Origin: Pseudomonas fluorescens
Lineage (GTDB): Bacteria; Pseudomonadota; Gammaproteobacteria; Pseudomonadales; Pseudomonadaceae
Length of the DNA: 64,000 bases
Assembly (NCBI RefSeq): GCF_001648775.1
Contig: NZ_LVEJ01000009.1
Coordinates: 34,216-98,215, forward strand
Reading direction: 5' to 3'
How positions within the stretch are numbered: position 1 is the first letter of the stretch; each line of letters opens with the position of its first letter. Below the pieces are notes generated by a model. That model saw only the letters and a list, made by a program, of their open reading frames with translations, had not been told where the DNA came from and searched no databases. Positions 57,639-64,000 of the stretch are shown piece after piece. Position numbers and translations under genes: made by a program.

Positions 57639-58655
57639 ATGAAGATTCTGGTAACGGGTGGCGCCGGCTATATCGGCTCGCACACCACACTTGCGCTGCT
57701 TGAAGCAGGTTATGAAGTTGTCGTACTGGATAATCTTTGTAACAGCAGCGAAGCAGCGTTGCACGCCGTTGAAACCATCTGCGGCAAGAGTGCCTGGATG
57801 ATCCGCGGCGATGTCTGTGATCGGGCGCTGCTCGACCGCATCTTTCGCGAGCACAACATCGAAGCGGTGCTGCATTTTGCCGGCCTGAAAGCCGTCGGCG
57901 AGAGCGTGCGCAAACCGCTCGAATACTACGAAACCAACGTCAGCGGCAGCATTAATCTATGCCAGGCGATGGCGGCGGCGGGGGTGTTTCGCCTGGTGTT
58001 CAGTTCGTCGGCCACCGTATATGGCGAGCCCGAACAGATGCCGATCCGCGAGGACTTCCCCACCGGCAACCCGACCAATCCCTACGGCCAGTCCAAGCTG
58101 ATCGTCGAGAACGTCCTGCGCGACCTGAGCCAGGCCGAGCCGCGCTGGAGCATCGCCTTGCTGCGCTACTTCAATCCGATCGGCGCGCACGACAGCGGCC
58201 ACATGGGCGAAGACCCCAACGGCATCCCCAATAATCTGGTGCCTTACATTAGCCAGGTGGCGGTCGGCAGCCTTCAGGAATTGTCGATTTTCGGCAACGA
58301 TTACCCCACCGTCGATGGCACTGGCGTGCGCGATTACATCCACGTCGTCGATCTGGCGGACGGGCATTTGAAGGCGTTGCAGTCGATCTCCGCGCGCACT
58401 GGTATTCATACCTGGAACCTCGGCACCGGCGATGGCTACAGCGTGCTGCAAGTGCTCCACGCCTTCGAGCAGGCCTGCGGGCAACCGGTGCCGTATCGGA
58501 TGATGCCGCGCCGCTCCGGGGATATCGCCGAGAGTTGGGCCGATGCTTCCAAGGCTGCAAAAGAGTTGGGCTGGAAAGCCACGCGCAACTTGCAGGATAT
58601 GGTCACTGACACTTGGCGCTGGCAATCGAACCATCCCAAAGGCTACTTGCGATGA
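57639..58655 (+). CDS. galE: UDP-glucose 4-epimerase GalE
   Basis: The 338-residue extended SDR converts UDP-glucose to UDP-galactose. The NAD loop is ILVTGGAGYIGSHTTLALLEAG, the catalytic Ser/Tyr/Lys set SSSATVYG and NPYGQSKLIVE, and the C-terminal TRNLQDMVTDTWRWQ. The start at 57639 gives the exact E. coli length and a GACGGA site; an ATG at 57624 lies ahead with no site. With galU it supplies UDP-Gal for the polymer, so galactose is a likely component. Confidence 0.95.
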   Translation: MKILVTGGAGYIGSHTTLALLEAGYEVVVLDNLCNSSEAALHAVETICGKSAWMIRGDVCDRALLDRIFREHNIEAVLHFAGLKAVGESVRKPLEYYETNVSGSINLCQAMAAAGVFRLVFSSSATVYGEPEQMPIREDFPTGNPTNPYGQSKLIVENVLRDLSQAEPRWSIALLRYFNPIGAHDSGHMGEDPNGIPNNLVPYISQVAVGSLQELSIFGNDYPTVDGTGVRDYIHVVDLADGHLKALQSISARTGIHTWNLGTGDGYSVLQVLHAFEQACGQPVPYRMMPRRSGDIAESWADASKAAKELGWKATRNLQDMVTDTWRWQSNHPKGYLR

Positions 58656-58886
58656 TGGCCATTTAGTCCAATGTTATTTTCAGTCAGCTTGTTAGATAAC
58701 GTCGGGAAATTACACTGGCAATGCCTTTTGCAAGTCCGTAGATATAAACCTGCCGTTCGACTTTTATCAGTTGGGTAAGACTGTGAAAGAACAACGGATC
58801 TTGTTCGCGCTTTTTGCGGACTTGAACGCTACCACCTCTAACTCAGACCGGTTTTTTAACAGGTCGAATGTTAGAAAGGAGTTGTT
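58656..58886. promoter_or_regulatory. Leader region of the yjbE-like/wza operon
   Basis: The 231-base AT-richer region holds GTTATTTTCAGTC (58673-58685), AAATTACACTGGCAATGCCTT (58709-) with a TGGCA-N6-TTGCA string whose GG-GC spacing is one base longer than a sigma-54 promoter, and a GACC/GGTC hairpin at 58846-58865 close to the ribosome site AAGGAG. Confidence 0.5.
58673..58685 (+). promoter_or_regulatory. Shared EPS motif, copy 3 (upstream of yjbE-like gene)
   Basis: GTTATTTTCAGTC, one mismatch to copies 1 and 2. Confidence 0.45.
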
Positions 58887-59123
58887 ATGAAAAAAGTGAT
58901 GGCAGTTGCCCTGTTGACGATGTTGAGCAACTGGGCTGCCGCCGCTGAAGCACCGCTGACGGCGGTGACCAATGTAGGTGGCAATGTGGCGGCTTCTCAA
59001 GCGCCGGCAGCCAGTACTGCAATGGTCGCCAGCGCAGTAGCGGCGTCTAACAGCGGTGGCAGTGCCAATGGCGGTACTACCGGTACCACGGGTACCACCG
59101 GTACCACCGGCACGCATAACTAA
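58887..59123 (+). CDS. yjbE: Small secreted Ala/Gly/Thr-rich protein, YjbE/GfcA-like
   Basis: The 78-residue protein has a signal peptide (MKKVMAVALLTMLSNWAAAAE) and a low-complexity mature part rich in Ala, Ser, Gly and Thr, ending with GGTTGTTGTTGTTGTHN. E. coli YjbE and GfcA have the same make-up and the same place at the head of yjb/gfc operons, although sequence conservation is minimal. AAAGGAG precedes the ATG. The tail is coded by a 9-base tandem repeat, so length may vary between strains. Function is unknown; a role in polysaccharide surface assembly is inferred from context. Confidence 0.75.
   Translation: MKKVMAVALLTMLSNWAAAAEAPLTAVTNVGGNVAASQAPAASTAMVASAVAASNSGGSANGGTTGTTGTTGTTGTHN
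59072..59113 (+). repeat. 9-base tandem repeat coding GTT/TGT units
   Basis: GGTACCACC-type 9-mers are repeated about four to five times near the 3' end of the yjbE-like gene with single-base changes. Confidence 0.8.
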
Positions 59124-59150
59124 CAGGAACATTTGTTAGTGCAGTACAAG

Positions 59151-59183
59151 GTCGCCCGACGTAAGTCGGGTGACTTTGTTTTA
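59151..59183 (+). terminator. Terminator between yjbE-like gene and wza
   Basis: GTCGCCCGAC-GTAA-GTCGGGTGAC is followed by TTTGTTTT. Some read-through to wza is expected because no other promoter is clear; this may set a high small-protein to exporter ratio. Confidence 0.8.
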
Positions 59184-59213
59184 GGATTCGCCCTTGAATA
59201 GCGTAGTGCCATT

Positions 59214-60329
59214 ATGACTCGTAGTGTTTATCTTTTAATGTTGGCAAGTCTCGCTTTGCAAGGTTGCATGTTTTCCCCCGGTCAATACCTCAGCACCGGT
59301 AGCATTACCCGCCAGGGCGCCAGCGAAAGCAGTCGGGTCGAGCTGATTCCGATCACCCCCAAGTTGATCGCCATGAATCGCGCCACGCAAAAGCGTGAGT
59401 CAGTGCCGGCGGAGCTGTTGGCGACCCCGGCCGAATACCGCATCGGCAACAACGATGTTCTCTACATCACCGTGTGGGATCACCCCGAGCTGACGGCACC
59501 ATCGGGCGCGCAACAACAGATCGATGCCAACGGCCGACTGGTGCGTTCCGACGGCACGCTCTATTACCCGTTCATCAAGGAAGTCCAGGCCGCCGGCCGG
59601 ACCATCCAGCAACTGCGCTCGGACATTGAACAGCGGCTGTCGGCGTTCATCGCCGAGCCGCAAGTGGATGTCGCGGTGTTGCGTTTCGCCAGTCAGAAAG
59701 TCGTGGTCACCGGTGCGGTGGCCAAGGCCGGCCCGCAAGCGATTTCCACCAATCCGCTGAGCGTGGTCGAAGCCCTCGGCTCGGCCGGTATCGACACCAA
59801 CAACGCCGATTTGTCCGGGCTGCTGCTGACGCGTAACGGCCGCACTTATCCGCTGAATCTCGACTCGCTCAATCAGCAGGATTCCGAGTTGCAGAACGTT
59901 TACCTCAAGGGTGGCGATCAGCTGTATCTGCCGTACAACGACAACAAGCGCATCTACGTGATGGGTGAGGTCAACCAACCGCGAGCCCTGAGTTTCAAGA
60001 CCGCGACAATGAACCTCACCGATGTGCTCGGTTCGGTCGGCGGCTTGAGCCAGACCACCTCCAACGGCAACGCGGTGTACGTCATTCGTGGCGTGGAAAA
60101 CCTCGATGTCGAACCGGCGAAGATCTACCAGCTGGAAGCCGAGTCGCCGACCGCCATGGCGCTCGCCTCGCACTTCGAAGTCCGCCCGCAGGACGTGGTG
60201 TATGTCGGGCCTGCCAACGTGACTCGCTGGAACCGTCTGATCAGCCAATTGGTGCCGTCGGCATCGATTGTCGGCACTGGCGCTTCCGCTGCGAAGAACT
60301 GGAGCGAATACAGTAACAACAGCAAATAA
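59214..60329 (+). CDS. wza: Outer-membrane polysaccharide export lipoprotein Wza
   Basis: The 371-residue lipoprotein has lipobox LQGC (MTRSVYLLMLASLALQGC), the Poly_export domain YRIGNNDVLYITVWDHPELT and FIKEVQAAGRTIQQLRSDI, two SLBB-like domains (VVVTGAVAKAGPQAIST; IYVMGEVNQPRALSFK), and the C-terminal amphipathic stretch PANVTRWNRLISQLVPSAS for the helical barrel. It forms the octameric export pore together with Wzc. It stands with yjbFGH in this locus instead of beside wzb-wzc as in E. coli. Confidence 0.95.
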   Translation: MTRSVYLLMLASLALQGCMFSPGQYLSTGSITRQGASESSRVELIPITPKLIAMNRATQKRESVPAELLATPAEYRIGNNDVLYITVWDHPELTAPSGAQQQIDANGRLVRSDGTLYYPFIKEVQAAGRTIQQLRSDIEQRLSAFIAEPQVDVAVLRFASQKVVVTGAVAKAGPQAISTNPLSVVEALGSAGIDTNNADLSGLLLTRNGRTYPLNLDSLNQQDSELQNVYLKGGDQLYLPYNDNKRIYVMGEVNQPRALSFKTATMNLTDVLGSVGGLSQTTSNGNAVYVIRGVENLDVEPAKIYQLEAESPTAMALASHFEVRPQDVVYVGPANVTRWNRLISQLVPSASIVGTGASAAKNWSEYSNNSK

Positions 60330-60340
60330 GGTCGCCGACT

Positions 60341-61006
60341 TTGAACATTTTGAAAGTTGGCCTGTGCCTGATGGCGGCCTCGTTGCTGTGCGGCTGTAAC
60401 CCGCTGATGAGCGCTTCACTGAACAACCTTAAAGCGGCGGTGGTCGGCCCGGATGAAGTCGACGTGTCGGCGGCCGAGGTCGCTGGGGTCAACTACCCGC
60501 AACTGAAACTGACCACGCCGTCTGGCTCCGGGGTGCTGGCGCTGGTGCGCGAGCGTGAAGACCTGCAGTTCTGGGTCGCCTCGGGCAAACAAGTGCTGCT
60601 GCTGCGTAATGGCCTCGCCGTGCGCAGCATTGGCCTGGGTCTGGAAGGTGATCTGGATGGCACGCGGCTGGCCGACGACTCGCCGTTCAAACAAGGCCTG
60701 CATCACGTCGCCGATGGTTTCACCACGCGGCGCTGGATCGACCTCTACAAGGGCCAGGAAGTCGGGGTGATCGTCAACAGCCGCTTCTCGCGCCGCTCGG
60801 AACAGACCCTGCAGATTCTCGACAAGGAATACACCGTGCTGCGTGTCGATGAGCAGATTGAGGCCCCGGCCATCGGCCTGAGCGCGACCAATCGTTACTG
60901 GGTCGACCCGCGTGACGGTTTCATTTTGCAGAGCGAGCAGCAGCTGACGACGCAGTTGCGCGTCAAGTTCGTGCAACTGACCCCTGATCGCAGGCACCTG
61001 CCGTGA
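60341..61006 (+). CDS. yjbF: YjbF/GfcB-family lipoprotein
   Basis: The 221-residue lipoprotein has lipobox LCGC (NILKVGLCLMAASLLCGC). The family features are the middle IGLGLEGDLDGTRLADDSPF and TTRRWIDLYKGQEVGVIVNSRF and the ending ATNRYWVDPRDGFILQSEQQL. It starts with TTG and AAGG is nine bases ahead. In E. coli GfcB is needed for group 4 capsule assembly; the mechanism is not settled. TGATG overlap with the next gene. Confidence 0.88.
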   Translation: MNILKVGLCLMAASLLCGCNPLMSASLNNLKAAVVGPDEVDVSAAEVAGVNYPQLKLTTPSGSGVLALVREREDLQFWVASGKQVLLLRNGLAVRSIGLGLEGDLDGTRLADDSPFKQGLHHVADGFTTRRWIDLYKGQEVGVIVNSRFSRRSEQTLQILDKEYTVLRVDEQIEAPAIGLSATNRYWVDPRDGFILQSEQQLTTQLRVKFVQLTPDRRHLP

Positions 61007-61764
61007 TGCGCCTGAAAATGTTATCGGCGAGCCTGGTGCTGGTCGCGAGTGTCAGCCAGGCCGCCGTCACGGTCTCGGGCGATGTCGCCAATCCCGGGCC
61101 AGTTCCGCTGCCACCCGGCGGGCGCTTGCTCGATGTGATCAGTGAAGCCGTGCCGAATGCCGAAGGCTATTGGCTGGCGGGCGGGTTGTTGCGGCAGTCG
61201 CTGATTGAGGAGCAGACACGGCTCAAGGTTGGCGTGCTGTTCGATCTCGACGTGCTGCAACGCATGTCGATGCTGTTCGACCGGCCGAGTCGTGCGGCGC
61301 TGGCGCAGCGCATTGCCGAAGAAGTGCGGCAGATGCCGGTGACGGGACGGCAGATTGCCGATCTTGATCCTGTGGCGCTGGAAGTCGGCTTCGCGCGCAA
61401 CATTCGCCTCGACGACGGTGATCGTCTGATCTACCCGAAACGCGTCGACGAAGTGCAAGTGCTCGGTGCCGTCGCCGAGCCTTGCCACTTGCCGTATGAG
61501 CCGTTGCAGGAAGCCCGTGAATACCTGCAAGGCTGCTCGATCCTGAGCGATGCCGAAGCCGATTACCTGTGGCTGATTCAGCCCAATGGCGAGTCGCGGC
61601 GCGTCGGCATTGCCCACTGGAATCGCGAGAGCGGGCAATTCCCCGTGGCCGGCAGCAAGATTCTGGTGCCGGTGAAAAATGATGATCTTGATCCGCCTAT
61701 CCCTGAGCTGAATCAGCAGTTGGCTGAATTTATTGCCACGCAGCTGGCCGAGGTGGTTCGTTGA
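61006..61764 (+). CDS. yjbG: YjbG/GfcC-family periplasmic protein
   Basis: The 252-residue protein has a signal peptide (MRLKMLSASLVLVASVSQA) and the GfcC pattern: VSGDVANPGPVPLPPGGRLLDVI in a beta-grasp (SLBB-like) domain and LVQVLGAVAEPCHLPYEPLQEAREYL-like second domain. GfcC of E. coli has two beta-grasp domains similar to Wza. The ATG at 61006 overlaps the previous stop. The end overlaps the TTG start of yjbH. Confidence 0.88.
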   Translation: MRLKMLSASLVLVASVSQAAVTVSGDVANPGPVPLPPGGRLLDVISEAVPNAEGYWLAGGLLRQSLIEEQTRLKVGVLFDLDVLQRMSMLFDRPSRAALAQRIAEEVRQMPVTGRQIADLDPVALEVGFARNIRLDDGDRLIYPKRVDEVQVLGAVAEPCHLPYEPLQEAREYLQGCSILSDAEADYLWLIQPNGESRRVGIAHWNRESGQFPVAGSKILVPVKNDDLDPPIPELNQQLAEFIATQLAEVVR

Positions 61765-63839
61765 AGTTACGTTTTGCAGCTGTGTTGTTATTGCCGTGTG
61801 GTTTGGCTCATGCAGAGCCGCGCATTACCCAGAATGACTTCGGTGGCACCGGTCTGTTGCAGACGCCGACCGCGCGCATGGCCCCGGCCGGCGAGTTGAG
61901 CGTCAACGCCAACCGCACCGATCCGTACAGTCGCTACAGCGTGTCGTTGCAACCGCTGGACTGGCTCGAAGGTTCGTTTCGTTACACCGCGATCACCAAC
62001 CGGCCGTACGGCTCGGAGGCCCTCAGCGGCAGTCAAAGCTATAAGGACAAGGCGGTCGACGTCAAAGTCCGGCTGTGGCAGGAAAGCCACTGGTTGCCCG
62101 ACGTGGCCCTGGGCTTCCGAGACGTCGGCGGTACCGGCTTGTTCTCCAGTGAATTTTTCGTCGCTAACAAGCGTTACGACAATTTCGATTTCAGCGCCGG
62201 GATTGCCTGGGGTTACCTCGGTAATCGCGGCGACATCGACAACCCGTTGGGCTACGTCAGCGATCGCTTCGATACCCGCCCGGCCCTGGAAGGCACCGGT
62301 GACGTCAACTCGGGTTCGTACTTCCGTGGTCGGCCGTCGTTTTTCGGTGGCGTGAGCTATCAGACGCCGTGGGATCGCCTCAGCCTGAAACTCGAATTTG
62401 AGGGCAACGACTACAAGCACGAGCCGAAGGACAACGAGATCAAACAGGACTCGCCGATCAACCTTGGCGCGGTGTTCAAAGTCACCGATTCGGTCGATGT
62501 CAGCGCGGCGTGGGAGCGCGGTAATACGGCGATGTTCGGCGTGACTTTCCACACCAATTTTGTCAGCCGCAAGGCACCGGCCAAGACTTACGATCCGACC
62601 CCGGAACCGCTGCCGGCGAAGGCACCGACCACGGCAATGGATCAGGTCAACTGGGCCAACGTCTCGCAGCGTTTGCAGCAGAATGCCGGCTACAAGGTCG
62701 AGCGCATTGCGCAGCGTGATTCCGAGCTGATCGTGTATGGCGAGCAGCAGCGCTACTTCCATTCGTCCAAGGCTGTCGGGCGGGCGAGCCGGATTCTCGA
62801 CAACAGCGTCAACGACGACATCGACTGGTTCACCGTGGTCAACAAGCGCTACGACTTGCCGCTGGAAGAAACCAGCGTGCCGCGCCAGACCTTCCGCGAA
62901 GTGATCAACAACGAAGAGCCACTTGAGTCGCTGCACCGCACCACCGAGATCAACCCGGCGATGCCGCACAACGAGAAGACCCTCTACACCGAAGCGCCGC
63001 AGCATTTCAGCTATGGCGTGGGGCTGGGCTTCAAGCAGAACGTCGGCGGCCCGGATGGCTTGCTCTATCAATTGAGTGCTGATGCCGACGCTGAATATCG
63101 CTTTAACCGCAACACCTGGTGGAGCGGTTTGCTCAGTGCCAACCTGGCCAACAACTTCGATAAATTCACCTACGATGCGCCGAGCGGTCTGCCGCGTGTG
63201 CGCACGGATTTGCGTCAGTACCTGACCACGTCTAACACCACCATGCCGTTGTTCCAGGTCAGTCATGCCGAGCAACTGGATAAAGACCTGTATGGCATGG
63301 TCTACGGCGGTTATCTGGAGTCGATGTTTGCCGGTGTCGGCGGTGAGGTACTGTTCCGCCCGACCGGCGAGCGCTGGTCGGTGGGTGCGGATATCAACTG
63401 GGTGCGGCAGCGTGATTTCGATCAAGGCTTTGCGCTGCGCGATTACTCGGTGGTGACGGGGCATATCACTGGCTATACCGATTTGCCGTTCGATACGTTG
63501 GCGGCGGTTAGTGTTGGGCGTTACCTGGCCGGAGACTGGGGCGGCACGCTGGACATCTCGCGCGAGTTTTTCAATGGCGTGCGCTTTGGCGCCTGGGCGA
63601 CGATTACCACGGCGGGCAGTGCCGAGTATGGCGAGGGTAGTTTCGACAAAGGCATCTACCTGTCGATCCCGTTCGACGAAATGATGAGCATGTCGACCAT
63701 GCGCCGCGCCAACCTGGTCTGGGCCCCACTGACCCGTGACGGTGGTGCGCGACTGAGCCGCAGCTACCAACTGCACTCGATGACCGACAGCCGGGAAGGG
63801 GACATGTTCTATCGTAATTTCGAGAAGATCACGGAGTAA
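61761..63839 (+). CDS. yjbH: YjbH/GfcD-family outer-membrane protein
   Basis: The 692-residue protein has a signal peptide (MKLRFAAVLLLPCGLAHA), then NDFGGTGLLQTPTARMAPAGELSV, many alternating beta strands, and the central RYFHSSKAVGRASRILDN. The C-terminal part has further beta strands ending with a Phe-containing NFEKITE tail. The protein is predicted to be outer-membrane beta-barrel like E. coli YjbH/GfcD. It starts with TTG overlapping the yjbG stop by four bases. A REP pair follows. Its role is in surface display or secretion of the polymer; biochemical action is unknown. Confidence 0.9.
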   Translation: MKLRFAAVLLLPCGLAHAEPRITQNDFGGTGLLQTPTARMAPAGELSVNANRTDPYSRYSVSLQPLDWLEGSFRYTAITNRPYGSEALSGSQSYKDKAVDVKVRLWQESHWLPDVALGFRDVGGTGLFSSEFFVANKRYDNFDFSAGIAWGYLGNRGDIDNPLGYVSDRFDTRPALEGTGDVNSGSYFRGRPSFFGGVSYQTPWDRLSLKLEFEGNDYKHEPKDNEIKQDSPINLGAVFKVTDSVDVSAAWERGNTAMFGVTFHTNFVSRKAPAKTYDPTPEPLPAKAPTTAMDQVNWANVSQRLQQNAGYKVERIAQRDSELIVYGEQQRYFHSSKAVGRASRILDNSVNDDIDWFTVVNKRYDLPLEETSVPRQTFREVINNEEPLESLHRTTEINPAMPHNEKTLYTEAPQHFSYGVGLGFKQNVGGPDGLLYQLSADADAEYRFNRNTWWSGLLSANLANNFDKFTYDAPSGLPRVRTDLRQYLTTSNTTMPLFQVSHAEQLDKDLYGMVYGGYLESMFAGVGGEVLFRPTGERWSVGADINWVRQRDFDQGFALRDYSVVTGHITGYTDLPFDTLAAVSVGRYLAGDWGGTLDISREFFNGVRFGAWATITTAGSAEYGEGSFDKGIYLSIPFDEMMSMSTMRRANLVWAPLTRDGGARLSRSYQLHSMTDSREGDMFYRNFEKITE

Positions 63840-63869
63840 GCGCGGATCTCCCGAACACCCTCTGAAACC

Positions 63870-63959
63870 TGTGGGAGCGAGCTTGCTCGCGAAGGCGTCA
63901 GCACAGTCAACATCAATGTTGCCTGACCCACTGCTTTCGCGAGCAAGCTCGCTCCCACA
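63870..63959. repeat. REP pair (REPIN-like)
   Basis: TGTGGGAGCGAGCTTGCTCGCGAAG faces CTTTCGCGAGCAAGCTCGCTCCCACA; spacer about 40 bases, just after yjbH. Confidence 0.92.
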
Positions 63960-64000
63960 TTGGATTTTCATCACGCCACAAATCCCGATGCCATCCCAAA

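Noticed and set aside
58714..58731. TGGCAATGCCTTTTGCA upstream of the yjbE-like gene as sigma-54 promoter.
   Set aside because: The GG to GC distance is 11 bases instead of 10.

Overview
The window reads as a chromosomal segment of a fluorescent Pseudomonas (P. fluorescens group). The basis is GC-rich coding with strong NNC/NNG codon preference, the backbone order slt-uup-fadBA-topA-sulA/lexA-psrA-nagZ-mtnP-mfd-gap-sthA-lolCDE (recalled from P. aeruginosa and its relatives, not searched), and repeated inverted REP pairs with the core GTGGGAGCGAGC. No tRNA, rRNA, CRISPR array, prophage or insertion sequence was seen.

Region 1 (1-18.2 kb) is housekeeping. It holds the end of an ABC exporter, lytic transglycosylase slt, ABC-F ATPase uup, a UspA-family protein, the fatty-acid beta-oxidation pair fadB-fadA, topoisomerase I, the SOS operon lexA-sulA, the fatty-acid-responsive repressor psrA, nagZ and S-methyl-5'-thioinosine phosphorylase. 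psrA and fadBA share a tandem operator layout, which links the two loci. lexA carries two LexA boxes.

Region 2 (18.2-35.8 kb) starts with a leftward operon mfd-csiV-SNF2 helicase. Then come a Pseudomonas-type GAPDH with a long N-terminal extension, an MHS-family transporter, an ApbE-like lipoprotein, sthA, a glycerophosphodiester phosphodiesterase, a PilZ protein and the lipoprotein-release genes lolC-lolD-lolE. A terminator-like hairpin lies between lolD and lolE.

Region 3 (35.8-45 kb) carries a heavy-metal two-component system divergent from a His/Met-rich cupredoxin with a CusR-type box between them. It also holds queF, a DUF4404 protein, a HAD-like protein that has lost its nucleophile, mlaA, a second PilZ protein, a RssB-type regulator/phosphatase with a STAS partner, and transaldolase.

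Region 4 (45-63.9 kb) is an exopolysaccharide locus. From left to right it has an outward-facing secreted glycosidase, tyrosine phosphatase and kinase (wzb, wzc), one GT4 glycosyltransferase, a pyruvyl transferase, a flippase (wzx), a likely polymerase (wzy), an acyltransferase, an SGNH hydrolase-like protein, a leftward pair galU plus a stand-alone phosphomannomutase C-terminal domain, galE, then a yjbE-like Thr/Gly-rich peptide, wza, and yjbF-yjbG-yjbH. The parts match Wzx/Wzy export combined with the E. coli gfc/yjb (group 4 capsule) accessory set, but in a split order. A 13-base motif, GTTATTTT(T/C)AGTC, recurs 155-214 bases upstream of wzb, galE and the yjbE-like gene and may coordinate them. 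This locus is the most accessory-looking and least standard part of the window.
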